From Cercophora sp. LCS_1 (Eukaryota > Ascomycota > Sordariomycetes > Sordariales > Lasiosphaeriaceae): a stretch of DNA of 64,000 nucleotides. Under the pieces are notes generated by a model that was not told the DNA's origin, made no database searches, and saw only the letters and a program-made list of their open reading frames with translations. The translations under genes were made by a program, and so were the position numbers. Positions 21,298 to 31,277 of the stretch are shown piece by piece. How positions within the stretch are numbered: position 1 is the first letter of the stretch; the number at the start of each line of letters is the position of its first letter. The stretch is taken from positions 62,001 to 126,000 of the forward strand of contig JAPZLL010000056.1 in assembly GCA_036250225.1 (NCBI GenBank), given 5' to 3'.

Positions 21298-23200
21298 AGA
21301 AGCTGGCTGACTGGCAAGTCAGCCGCTGGGAGGAGCCCGAACCTCAATACGACAAGAAAGGGGGGGTAATGTGGGTGTAAAGAGATTGTACACGTATCCT
21401 GTTTGTTGCCACAGACATTCCTTCTTTGCAGCATTCTTTTTTTCTTTTGTTTCATACCTACCGGTCTGACCGCTCATGAGGCATGTGGTTTGGACTTGAT
21501 GATGATGCCTTCTTCTTTTTGGGGAAAAATATGTTTTAGTATGATTGGTGTCCTTTTTTTTTTATTGAAGGCGGGAAACGGGTTTGGCATTGTCTTCTTT
21601 TTCTTGGTTACTGGGTTCGGCATATCATCTTCATCATCGCATGGGCCTTTTGCATTTGGGGGGTTCCGGGACATGCGCGCGGAAGCAGCGCGGTTTTGAT
21701 GTTTTGGAGTCTTTATGGGATTTGATGCATTGCGCTCGAGTTGCGGTTTTTGTATGGTATGATGCGTGTTCAGATTGTTGAGGGGGCAGTGCCAGACACA
21801 ATTAAAAGTTTTGTTTGTGTCAACTTTTGATAGCACTGAGACTGTGGTCATGATCGTAATTGTGGTTGTGGTGACGTAAGGTAGGTGAGGAAACGGGCGG
21901 CGGCACCATGTCAAGCTTCGCCTCCAGCGGGGCAGGCTCAACGGGGTGGTCATTGCATCCGTTCCCCCGCCCATCTCCGGACCGGCTTGATCTCAGAGAC
22001 TAAGGCCGGTGGAGCGCCCCGTGGTCGGGCCGAAGTGGGACCCGGCACGGAACGAAAATTTCTCGCAAGCGGAAGCGGAAAGTTCCGTCCAGGATTATCT
22101 CACCGCAGTAATCCACGTAGTATAAGGCTATCCAAGTCCTCACATATTTAGCATACGTATTTCAAGGTTCTACGATTTTCTTCCTCCCAGACGTTCGTGG
22201 GCTCCAGCACCGGGTCTGCTCGCGGGGCGCATTTGCGGTGGGACCGCGGCAATCGCCAAGCGGGCGGATAAAGGGGGAACCGCACCCAGGAAAAGCCCCC
22301 GCAAGAAATGCTTGTCAGTAATGCTGGAATCCAAAGCTCAAGGATGAGAGATCTAGACCACGTGAGGTCGTAGCTCCATTGGCGCTTCAGCCTCGACAAG
22401 AAAAGAGAAAAAGCTTGAGCCTAGCAATACTAACGCGGAATTGGTTTACCACATTCCTCTCGACCAGGACTGTCGTCAAGGGGCGGGAGAGCGCCGGACA
22501 TTTCCCTTCAGGGTCAATACCAAGATCGCAATTCACCCAGCCATCTAGTCTAGTCTTCCCTTTTCCCGTCGCGGTGGCTTACAAGATAATACCGGATCTT
22601 GTAATGTCGCGATGGGAGCTGCCAGGCTCGCGACCGACTCGCAGACCCTGGAGCAGTTCTTCGAGAACGGTACTGGTCTGAGTCTGCAGGTCGGGGAAAC
22701 CGGCTCCCACCTCTGGAACAACTTGGCCCCCTATATCGCTTTCAAGCGCGAGGATCCGTTTGCTAAGCCAGGGTGAAATGTCAAGCCGTGGCACGAGTTG
22801 CAGGCTAGGGACGAGCTCAAGGTTATTTGCGACCCGGGCTACCACAAAAAACATCCCGTCACCCAGCCGAGGCGTTATGGGAAAGCCCGGTTTGTCAATT
22901 TGCCCGCCGATGAAAAAGGCTCCGACTTCGTCAAGGGTGACAACCTGGAGGCCTCGACTTTCACATAAAAGAGCAGGTTCCACCTCACGTAAGAGTCTTT
23001 CGTGGCTTATGCCACGTAGAAGGTCGACTATTAAGGGATTGTTTTATCTGTGCGTGCACCTCTCTGCATCTCTGCACCGAAATACCTGCTGCTGTCAACG
23101 CAACCGCGCTATCCATCATGACCACCAACCACCAAGGAAACCTGCCCTGTTTGTACAAAACCTCATCAATATACTAATGTAGATAGAGGTATGGGCGGAA
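21298..23200. other. 3' region and start of a degenerate segment
   Basis: 21300-21880 is T-rich 3'-flank sequence. From ~21.9 kb the DNA becomes a patchwork of short frames. One minus-strand frame at 22579-22983 (134 codons, LELVPSLQLVPRLDISPWLSKRI within it) has a protein-like composition but no recognised domain, and its opposite strand is also open. I treat it as a possible gene remnant only. Confidence 0.4.
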
Positions 23201-23206
23201 TATGTT

Positions 23207-24404
23207 TTGAGGGCACGAGCCGCAGTCCTGCCGAGATACCCGACGCCCGAACCGCGCCATCGTGCGCCAAACTCCAGCTCCACTCAACGATGTGTCGCGA
23301 AAAGCGAGACGATAAACACGACCGTCGACAAGCATCTACCCATGGCGCGGTTGCTCAGCGCGGACGGGGTCCTGTTGGGGCGTCTCTCCTCCTACACCAT
23401 CGGCAAAGAACTTCATAGGGCGGCCGACGAGGGGGCAGTGTACCTTGCAAGGTCCGTTCAGTGGCCACCTGGTACCGAGCGCATCAACTGACCACCCTAC
23501 GCATACAGGAATCTGAGCGGTGAGAAGTGCATCGTCAAGAGCATCCGCGGCCATTGGCGCCTAAGAAATGAAGCCAACATCCTCAAGCGCTACAGTCTGA
23601 GACCCCGTTCCTCCGCCCCCTAGTCGACAACATTAACGATCCGGCCAACCCACCCTCGATCGTCCTCCACTATCTGGACGGCAACATACTTACCGAGTCG
23701 AACAAGAAGAGGCTGCCGCGTCCAGAGATCAAGCAGGTGGCCCAATACGTCCTCGAGGTCCTCCGCCTACTACACAAGGACAATATAGCTCACACAGATA
23801 TTAAGCTAGATAATATTTTTGTCAACTACAGCCAGGGTAATCAGTACTTTTCCAACATCCAGCTTAGCGATTATAGAGGCGTGGTATCCCAGGATTCCTC
23901 ATTTGCCAAAGAGGGGCACATTATCGGCGCCACCTTCACCCACAGCCCTGAGGCCACCTTCCAGCTACTATAGGGCACCGCCACTGATATATGGTCGTTT
24001 GGAACCGCTATGCTCAGCCTTGTGTTTGGTAGCAGCTACCACCTGTTCAACCCCAAGATCGAAAAAATTGAACCGGGAAACGATGTGTACGACTTTACTG
24101 TACTAAAGTGAATGTACAGATTCTTCGGTCCCTTCCCGCAGTCCTACCAAGACTTTAAAGACGAGGATACCATAACCGTTATTAATTTTATTAACGCCCA
24201 AGGGCTGCCAGTAAAGCCGTTCCACAGGGTTAGCCCGCGGGAGGTTCCCCCGGCCGACATAGCATTTCCCTTGAAGATATGAAGCTGGACCCCTGCGATA
24301 GGCCGACAGCCGAGGAGCGGCTCGCCGACGTGTGGCTCACTGAGGAATCTCAGGATACCCGATACCCTCTGCCTGGAGAAGAACTGCGCTCTGAAGCGAA
24401 ATAG
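23207..24404 (+). pseudogene. Decayed protein kinase of a fungal expanded family
   Basis: The kinase reads through in pieces. An N-terminal part (SYTIGKELHRAADEGAVYLAR) is followed by an intron-like break and then GEKCIVKSIRGHWRLRNEANIL, with the Lys of subdomain II. Next come HTDIKLDNIFVN (catalytic loop, HxDxKxxN with Thr for the usual Arg), LSDYRG in the DFG position, TDIWSFGTAMLSL and DPCDRPTAEERL. Breaks: a one-base loss near 23600 before TPFLRPLVDN, TAG at ~23971 where TGG is expected, TGA at ~24109 where CGA is expected, and a one-base loss near 24278 before MKLDP. No DFG motif survives, so it was probably catalytically odd even before decay. It sits in degenerate DNA with no live copy nearby. 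Confidence 0.8.
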
Positions 24405-26147
24405 CACAGAGAGGAGGGACCTGGAGCATCGGGCATGCTTGAGGGAACAGGTGGACGAGCTTGATTAGCGATGGTGATTTCAAGCGCCTCCCGAGGCTCC
24501 GCGTATATGCGTAGACCGTGTGGTGCATATCTCCTAGACTACCTGTTTCGCAAGTATCGCAAGCAGTTTCGTGGTCTAGACTGTTGGGAGACGACTCAGC
24601 CACCATACGCCCAGGCCCAACTGTTGGTATACTAAACTCGGTTTTATTGATTGGTCGGCGTAGCGCCGAGGGAGCCTAGTGAGAGGACAGCGGCTCCATT
24701 GTGAATTCCGCGTTGTCATCGGAATTTAGGTCCGGGTTGCCCGAAGTGCATTCCCGCAACAAGCAGCCGAGCCGATGCTCACTGGGTTTGTCGCCCGATT
24801 GACGCTTCTGCGAAACGGACCCGTACTGGGGCAGACTTGGAATATCTAGCTCTGAGACCGTAAGATCGCAACACAAATTCTGGGTACCGGAGGGCCATGG
24901 TTGGTCCGCTCTGCTAAGGGTAGGAAGGTGGGCCGCGTCTGGTGTAGGAGGGCCTGTGTAGCAGTTCGCGGCCAAGAACCCGCCATAGTCCATAATACAG
25001 TCAACTCTGCACATAAGCATCAGAAATATAACGGTAATCTGGGTATACCGGTCAAAATGGTCTTTCCCGACCAAATTTAGCTAGACTAGGTCCAAGATGC
25101 AAACCTCCTCAGCCCCTTAACCTTGGAACCCCAGGGTGTATGGCGAAACGCACTTGAACGTTGAAGGTTGCGAGGCGGTACTACTTGTATAGATGGAGCC
25201 AGTGCTTACGAGTGAGAGATTGTTTACGTAGCGAAAGAGGGCTGTATTACCGAAAACCCTTGATTCTGCAAGTCCAGTGCGGATATAGCAGAGAGACAGA
25301 TTAATCATAATAGACGATACCAATAATAACCGGGATTGTACCAATTTATTTGATTGGGCGATGGATGGAGCCCTCCCAGCCAAAGATGATGGTACATTTG
25401 TAGGCGAGGAGGAGCTTTGCTGCGTCGACTCAATGACCCTGGCGAGGTGGGCCCACCAGTCGTGACGCGGCCAAATATCGTCGATGGCCGCTTTATCGCC
25501 ATTGTCACTTTGGTCTTTGGATGGTTACCCGTGGAAGGGTCTGCCATTAAACGCATACTTAAATAGTACAAGTTAAGCTAAGGAATCAAAAGTTTTAAAC
25601 GGTTAATTCACCTAAACCCACCCCTCACACAAACGCCATATTTAAGTTTCTCTCTGCTCTTCCTCCAAGCCTTGACAGCAAACACCTAGGGCCCCAGGAC
25701 ATTTGTAGGGGAGGGAGCGGATGTTGCCAATTCATCCCTTCAAATTCGGGTTCGGGCCTGCTTCGAGAGCGCCGCCAGCCCCCTCCGTTGCATCCTCCTC
25801 CACAGCACTTCCGTCCCTGGAAGCCAGCAGAGTGTCAACCCTCTCAGCGCCGCGTGTTAGCTCGGAACAAGCCGAACGAAAACAATCGGCACTGTCGCCT
25901 GGGTCTGAGTATGAGACCGCCCCAGACGAAGACTTTGATGGCTTCAAAAGTAAGATCATGAATTTTGCACTGCGGTGACACTTTGCTGGCGGTGACTATG
26001 TGAAGGAGCCCAGTGAGCTGTAATGTTGCGTCCTTGGCCGGCTTTCGGACGGAGATGCGCAAGCGGAGATACCTGTACATGAGCTATAGTTACAAGCATA
26101 CTACATTCCTTTCCTTCCGCCTTACAATCGCCGCGACCGTGACCACT
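24405..26147. other. Degenerate, comparatively AT-rich stretch
   Basis: TA-rich patches and short interrupted frames on both strands; consistent with old repeats altered by RIP-like mutation or simple decay. A plus-strand frame of 85 codons at 25721-25978 (Ser/Pro/Ala-rich, ending EYETAPDEDFDGFKSKIMNFAL) is the only one with protein-like character, and I cannot support it as a gene. Confidence 0.4.
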
Positions 26148-26615
26148 TCACTCGGGATTGTTTGTCCTCTCGCCCTGCCCACTCCAGAAACTCTTGTCAA
26201 CCTTGTCCTTGGCCGCTGAGGGCGCCTTCCCATGCTTCTCCTCAAACTCGCGGTTGTGCTGATCCACCTCCTCTTGTTGCTCCTTGGTCAACTTTGCAGT
26301 CCCACCGTGCACCGATGAATTGTAGATCTTGGGCTTGGGCGGCGGCGCATGTGAGCTGTCGAGGGGCTTGCCACCTCCGGTACGGCCGCGCGCGTCGCCC
26401 TCTGCAAGGCCATCCGGGACGACGCTCTCTGTGGGACTGGGCTGCTTGCCTGCGGACTGGGCAGCGTCTTTGCTTCTGGAGCCGCCGCTCTCGGCGCTGG
26501 GACCTTCGGAGGCTTTGGGGGATGACGTTGTGTAGAAGCGGGAGGCCCAGGCGGGGAGGACCTGGCGAGCGAGCGGTGGGGTCTGCAGGGACAGGGTCGC
26601 AAAACGGCGCATCAT
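26148..26615 (-). CDS. Small mitochondrial-type protein (155 aa)
   Basis: Start chosen at the MM pair at 26615, giving MMRRFATLSLQTPPLARQVLPAWASRFYTTSS, an Arg/Ser/Thr-rich amphipathic presequence with no acidic residues and a likely cleavage near RFYTTS. The in-frame extension upstream looks like leader. The middle (40-100) is Ser/Gly/Pro-rich and disordered. The C-terminal third is the conserved-looking part: PKPKIYNSSVHGGTAKLTKEQQEEVDQHNREFEEKHGKAP...DKSFWSGQG. No catalytic motif or membrane segment. Probably a matrix protein of unknown function. Confidence 0.75.
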   Translation of the reverse strand: MMRRFATLSLQTPPLARQVLPAWASRFYTTSSPKASEGPSAESGGSRSKDAAQSAGKQPSPTESVVPDGLAEGDARGRTGGGKPLDSSHAPPPKPKIYNSSVHGGTAKLTKEQQEEVDQHNREFEEKHGKAPSAAKDKVDKSFWSGQGERTNNPE

Positions 26616-27198
26616 GATGGTGGTGTGTGCGCAGTTGGCAGCAGATTTCTGAGGGCAGCTGGATTGATATGAAGACCGAGAAGAGGCTTTTATGGGCATA
26701 AACCGGGTGTCAATTGGGTGTTTTGCTCAAAGGGGGAGCTCGCGATGGCGCAGATGGCGGTTTTCTTGACCTGTCAAGCAATGACATCACCACAACCCGT
26801 TTGCGCGCCGCCAAGCGATCGCCGGCAGTAGCACCCCAACCATTGTAACACGACACCGATCGCGAATCGCAAAGTAAACATGCCTTGAGGAAGTGACTCC
26901 GGGTGGTTTTGGCCCAATTGGACTCACCTCTCTCAACACAGCCGCGCTCTCATGGCAAACGATCCCTCTGTCCGACCGTCGTCAGCAATCTGGCCCCTCC
27001 CCCGCGATTCCACCGATTGGCCCCAGTCACCCCTGCCCCTGACCAGGGTGCGACGCGCAATGGGGCTGTGCCGCGTCCCCCGCCAGAACCAGCAAACCCG
27101 CCGCCAAGACTGCGTGTCTCGCAAACTCCATCCCACGACGATCTCACCTCCGAACAAAGAGGCCGCAGATTCCTACACACCGCCAGCTCCCACCAGCC
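26616..27198. other. Divergent intergenic region
   Basis: Lies between the divergent mitochondrial-protein and hydrolase genes. No feature beyond short frames and C-rich tracts expected of two promoters. Confidence 0.45.
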
Positions 27199-28422
27199 AT
27201 GGCGGCAGCAACCGCGGCCCTGGCCACGCCCGGCTCCGAAGAAACAACCAAACTCTCGCCCTCGTACCCGCTGGCCACGCGCTTCAAGCACAGTCTGATC
27301 GCCTTCGCCCTCCAGAAGCTGCTCATCACGCCCCTCTCCATCCTCCAGCGCATCCACGAGCTCCTCACTCCGCGTAACACAACCCGACCGACGCTCGTCA
27401 AGTCCTATCCCAGCCGGCGCTCCCTCTCCATCCGGCACGTTCCTCTCTTCCTCTCTCCCTCTCTCCCTCTCTCCCTCCTGTTTTCCCACAAGCCAAGCTA
27501 ACCCCTCGCCAGGGTCTTCTTTCCCCCAGGCGCACCCCCGACCAAAACCCTCCCGACGCTCCTGACAATCCACGGCGGCGGTTTCGTCCTCGGCCACCCA
27601 CGCGACAACGACATCTGGAACTCGACCTTCGCAGCCCGCCACTCCTTCCTCGTGATAGCCCTCAACTACACCAAAGCGCCATCCTCCCCCTTCCCTCAAC
27701 CAATCTACGACCTCGAAGCCCTCATCGCATCCGTCCTCTCCGATCCCGAACTCCCCGTCGATGCCTCCCGCGTCGCGCTAGCAGGCTTCTCAGCAGGCGG
27801 GAACCTAGCCCTTGCCGTCTCGCAGCTCGAAACGATCCGCTCGTCGATCCGCGCCGTCATACCGCTGTACCCCGTTGTCGATTTCGTCCCCGAAAGCAAG
27901 ATCAAGGTTACCACACGGAGATGGAAACCGGAGCTTGGTGGGTTTCGAGCGAGAGAGGCGGACTACCTGATGAGCATGGCGGGGACGTTCAACTGGGCGT
28001 ATGTGAAGCCGGGGCAGAGGTGTGATCATCCCTTGTTGAGCCCGTATTATGCTGAACGGGAGATGTTTCCGAGGGGCGTGTTCATGATTGGGTGTGAGTT
28101 GGATATGTTGGGCCAGGAGGCGTGGAGGATGGCGTGTAAGTTGGCGGGGCGGGAGGTGCCGGCTGTTGAACAGGCTATGGGGCGGGAGGAGGTTTGTGAT
28201 GGGTTGTTGGTCGAGGGCGATGAGAGGTTTGGGTTTGAGGAAAGGGTAGAGGGCGGGTGGTACAAGTGGTTGCTTGTGCCGGATGTGATCCACGGCTTTG
28301 ATCAGCAGATTGGGAGTTTTGTGAGGGATGAAGGGTGTATGAAGGATGCGAGGGGCAAGGCGGAGAAGGTGATTGAGATTATTGGGGAGTGGTTGATCGA
28401 GGGGCCGTTTGGCGGGAGGTAG
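27199..28422 (+). CDS. Alpha/beta hydrolase, HSL/HGGG type (381 aa, 2 exons)
   Basis: join(27199..27434,27513..28422). Exon 1 (79 codons) is basic and partly hydrophobic (FKHSLIAFALQKLLITPLSIL, a possible membrane anchor). Exon 2 carries the oxyanion-hole motif HGGGFVLG and the nucleophile elbow GFSAGG, both hallmarks of the hormone-sensitive-lipase (alpha/beta hydrolase 3) group; the catalytic His is probably in VIHGFDQQ and the acid in CELDMLG. It would hydrolyse short-chain esters or a secondary metabolite. The intron is unusual: only a GC donor (CG|GCACGT) joined to CGCCAG restores ...SIRVFFPPG in frame, whereas the nearby GT donor gives the wrong phase. The intron is packed with CTCTCTCC units. 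Confidence 0.85.
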
Positions 28423-28844
28423 GACAAAGCGGAGCCTGGGCTGACGCATGGCGCGGATCTTCAGCTTGGTGGCGTTGATCGCCGTTGGGCGGCCCGGGAT
28501 GGCGTTTCGTTGTCCGTTGTCGGGTCCGGGGTAACCGCTCGCCTGGGTCATCATCTCCTGGGGCCGAGTTGGTGAACAACGGGCGGACCGTCGACGGCTT
28601 GGTCACAATTTGCGTTGAATTTGTAGAGGATACCCAGGGCAAGCCAGTTGATGAAGAATCTCAGCATGTGCATTTCTGTTCTAGCTCTGACCCGAGCATG
28701 GCGTGCTAACAAGCCCAAAACAACAAAACAAGCCATTCAACTTTTAACAACTCTGTACCCATCGCATCGCGATATCCAACCTTGCCCATCCTAACAAGCC
28801 AAAAACTTTTGATTACCATCCTAGTCCCTCATAATGGCCAGCCA
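28423..28844. other. Short convergent intergenic region
   Basis: Lies between the stops of two convergent genes. Probably two 3' ends; no gene. Confidence 0.5.
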
Positions 28845-31277
28845 TCAAACAAGCACATAGCAATCCTCTCCCTCGCCCTCCTTTGTCCACCTCTCCAATC
28901 CCCGTGCGCTGCCTGCAGCCCTTCCATCAGCAGCCCAAATCTCCATGACTGCATCCTTGACGGCATCGTCAATCTCTAGAGCCCTGAGCTTCTCCACCCT
29001 CTGCTCGACAGGCAACTCGCTGTCAGTGACAGCCAGCCACGTCTGCTCCTTCATCCAATACCCCATCTCGCACCGATGCAACACCTCATGCACCCTCGTC
29101 CGGATATCCACCACGTCCAATTGCAGGTTATCACCCAGATACACGGTGAACTCGCTCTGCGACCCAAAGTCAAGCGTGGTGCACCTGTTCTCCAAGTCCC
29201 GCGAGATGATGTGCGTCTCGTGTCGTCCTGTCCGTGGGCCAGTGTGACCGACAAGCTTGACGCGCCAGTTTCGCCAACGCGTGGGGCCCGATGACGCAGG
29301 ACCGACGCTGAGACGACCGTATTGTTGGTTCCAGGTGATTGGCGTGCGGACGTACTCGGATGATTCTGGCTCTGGCTCCTCGATGAGATCGAAGGAGGCG
29401 TCAGCGCCGACGACGAGGACGATTTCGAGGTCGGTTGGGCGGGAGACACCGTTGGGGAGTTTGGGTGTTCCGTCGAGGACGACGATGGTTCCCTGGGGTG
29501 CGAGGACGGGGATCTCGGACAGTGGACGGTGCAGGTGGATGTGACGGCCGCCGTCGTAGACGAGGGTTGGGTGGAAAAGGTCGACGTAGCGGCCTTCTGG
29601 GAGCCAGGCGGTTACGGGCGCGAGGAGGGTCGAGGCGTTGTGTGGGGTGGTGATGGGGGCCACGATGAGGTTGGGGCCAAAGTTGTATTGGTTCGGCACT
29701 GTGTAGGCCGCTGGGGAGGAGTGGTTCCAGTACATGGGTTGGATGAGGGGTTCGTTGTCCTCGTGCGCGCGGATGTTCATGGTGTAGAGATAGGGGATGA
29801 GGCGGTGACGGAGGACGAGGAATTGCTTCATGACGGACGCGGTGTCGGGCTCGTAGTTCCAGGGCTCTTTGCTGTTCCACTGGTTCTTCTCCGAGTGCAG
29901 GCGCAGGATCGGGGAGAAGCAGCCTAGTTGCACCCAGCGCGCGGTGAGCTCGTTGGAGCGGGAGCCGCCCATGTGGCCACCGATGTCATGGCTCCACCAC
30001 CCGTAGCCGATGTTGGAGGCGGTTGCCGTGAACTCCGGCTGGAACTGGAGCGATGCCCAGGTGATGATGGTGTCGCCGGAGAAGCCGATGGGGTAGCGAT
30101 GCGAGCCCGGCCCGGCGTATCTGGAAAAGGTGATGGGCTCCTCCGTGGTGCCGATGTTGCGCTTGCTGGTGAGGTAGTGGTAGTGGTTCAGCACCCAGAG
30201 AGGGTCGACGCCAGGGATCTTGGACTTGTTCCCCTGCTGCCAGTCGATCCACCAAAAGTCAATACCCTGCTTCTCAATGTTGGCCTTGAGCACGTCAAAG
30301 TAGGCGTCGAGGAAGTGCTTGTTGGTGCAGTCGAAGAGGATCGGTTCTCCAGACGAGGGATCCTGGTTCAGCGCCTTTGCCACCTCCGGGTAGAGGTCCT
30401 CAAACGCCCGGATGCCGTCGGCAGGATGGTCGTTGACCGTGACCTTGAGGCCCCGCCTGTGAAGCTCGCGCAGAAAACTCTCAGGGTCGGGGAATAAGTT
30501 GCGGTTCCAGCTGTATCCGGTCCATCCGGAACCGTACTTTTCCGGGATGTTGACCTTGTGCCAGTCCATGTCGATGACGGCGACGGAAAGCGGGATCTCG
30601 GCCTTGCGGAAGTTGTTCATGAGCGTGATGTACTCACTGTCAGAGTACTCGTGGTAGCGGGACCACCAGTTCCCGAGCGACCACCGGGGAAGAACGGGCT
30701 GCTTGCCAGAGAGCTTGTAAAAGTCCTTGATGGCGGCCTTGTGGTCGCCCTGGTAGGCGAAGAGATAGCCATCCTTGCGACCAGGCTGACGGATTGCCAA
30801 CCAGCCCTTCTCAAACAGCATCGAGTCGCTGTCTTCGAGGACGGCATATGCCTTCTTCCGGGACAAAACACCAGGCGCCACAGGGATGCGACCGTCGACA
30901 TTGTCTAGGGTCCTTGCGGTGCCGCCAAGATCGCCGTAGCTCTGGCCGTCATACCTCCAGACATCGTTGCCGACTTTGACCGAGAGACCTTGTGGTGAAA
31001 ACTCTTTTTTGTTGTATGTGAGCCTGAAGTGTGCGGTGGTGATCTCGAGCCCCCTTTTGCTCTCGACGACGGCGAATGTGGGGACTTCAAAGTTCCTGAA
31101 GAAAGCGAGTGTCGACACGCGGTCTTCAAAGCCGCCGTCTGGTGACCACTCGTAGCGAAGCAGTCTAGATGTGAGGATGGTGAAGCGGTAGTAGTTGCCC
31201 TCGCTGCCGCCGGTGACAACAGCCTCCGGGTTGGCAACGGGGTCCGAGGGGAATGAGTAGCGGTCGGGAGCTCCCAT
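28845..31277 (-). CDS. Glycoside hydrolase family 31 enzyme (810 aa)
   Basis: Start set at MGAPDRYSFP because its context GCCAAGATGG is strong and the similarity to family members begins there; in-frame ATGs at 31343 and 31430 would add 22 or 51 residues. No introns. Domain order: N-terminal galactose-mutarotase-like beta-sandwich (1-190), catalytic barrel with NWWSRYHEYSD (203-213), IDMDWH (235-240), FWWIDWQQG (341-349, nucleophile D345) and SGDTIITW (400-407, acid/base D402), then C-terminal beta domains. WIDWQQG instead of the common WxDMNE marks a distinct GH31 subgroup. It would release alpha-glucose or alpha-xylose-type residues from oligosaccharides. No signal peptide with the chosen start, so it is probably intracellular. 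Substrate not readable from sequence. Confidence 0.9.
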   Translation of the reverse strand: MGAPDRYSFPSDPVANPEAVVTGGSEGNYYRFTILTSRLLRYEWSPDGGFEDRVSTLAFFRNFEVPTFAVVESKRGLEITTAHFRLTYNKKEFSPQGLSVKVGNDVWRYDGQSYGDLGGTARTLDNVDGRIPVAPGVLSRKKAYAVLEDSDSMLFEKGWLAIRQPGRKDGYLFAYQGDHKAAIKDFYKLSGKQPVLPRWSLGNWWSRYHEYSDSEYITLMNNFRKAEIPLSVAVIDMDWHKVNIPEKYGSGWTGYSWNRNLFPDPESFLRELHRRGLKVTVNDHPADGIRAFEDLYPEVAKALNQDPSSGEPILFDCTNKHFLDAYFDVLKANIEKQGIDFWWIDWQQGNKSKIPGVDPLWVLNHYHYLTSKRNIGTTEEPITFSRYAGPGSHRYPIGFSGDTIITWASLQFQPEFTATASNIGYGWWSHDIGGHMGGSRSNELTARWVQLGCFSPILRLHSEKNQWNSKEPWNYEPDTASVMKQFLVLRHRLIPYLYTMNIRAHEDNEPLIQPMYWNHSSPAAYTVPNQYNFGPNLIVAPITTPHNASTLLAPVTAWLPEGRYVDLFHPTLVYDGGRHIHLHRPLSEIPVLAPQGTIVVLDGTPKLPNGVSRPTDLEIVLVVGADASFDLIEEPEPESSEYVRTPITWNQQYGRLSVGPASSGPTRWRNWRVKLVGHTGPRTGRHETHIISRDLENRCTTLDFGSQSEFTVYLGDNLQLDVVDIRTRVHEVLHRCEMGYWMKEQTWLAVTDSELPVEQRVEKLRALEIDDAVKDAVMEIWAADGRAAGSARGLERWTKEGEGEDCYVLV

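Noticed and set aside
22579..22983. 134-codon minus-strand frame with protein-like composition
   Set aside because: No recognised domain, opposite strand equally open, embedded in degenerate DNA; kept only as a possible remnant.
29529..30497. Plus-strand frames of 132 and 189 codons inside the GH31 locus
   Set aside because: Mirror of the GH31 coding strand; Val/Gly/Glu-rich shadows with no motif.
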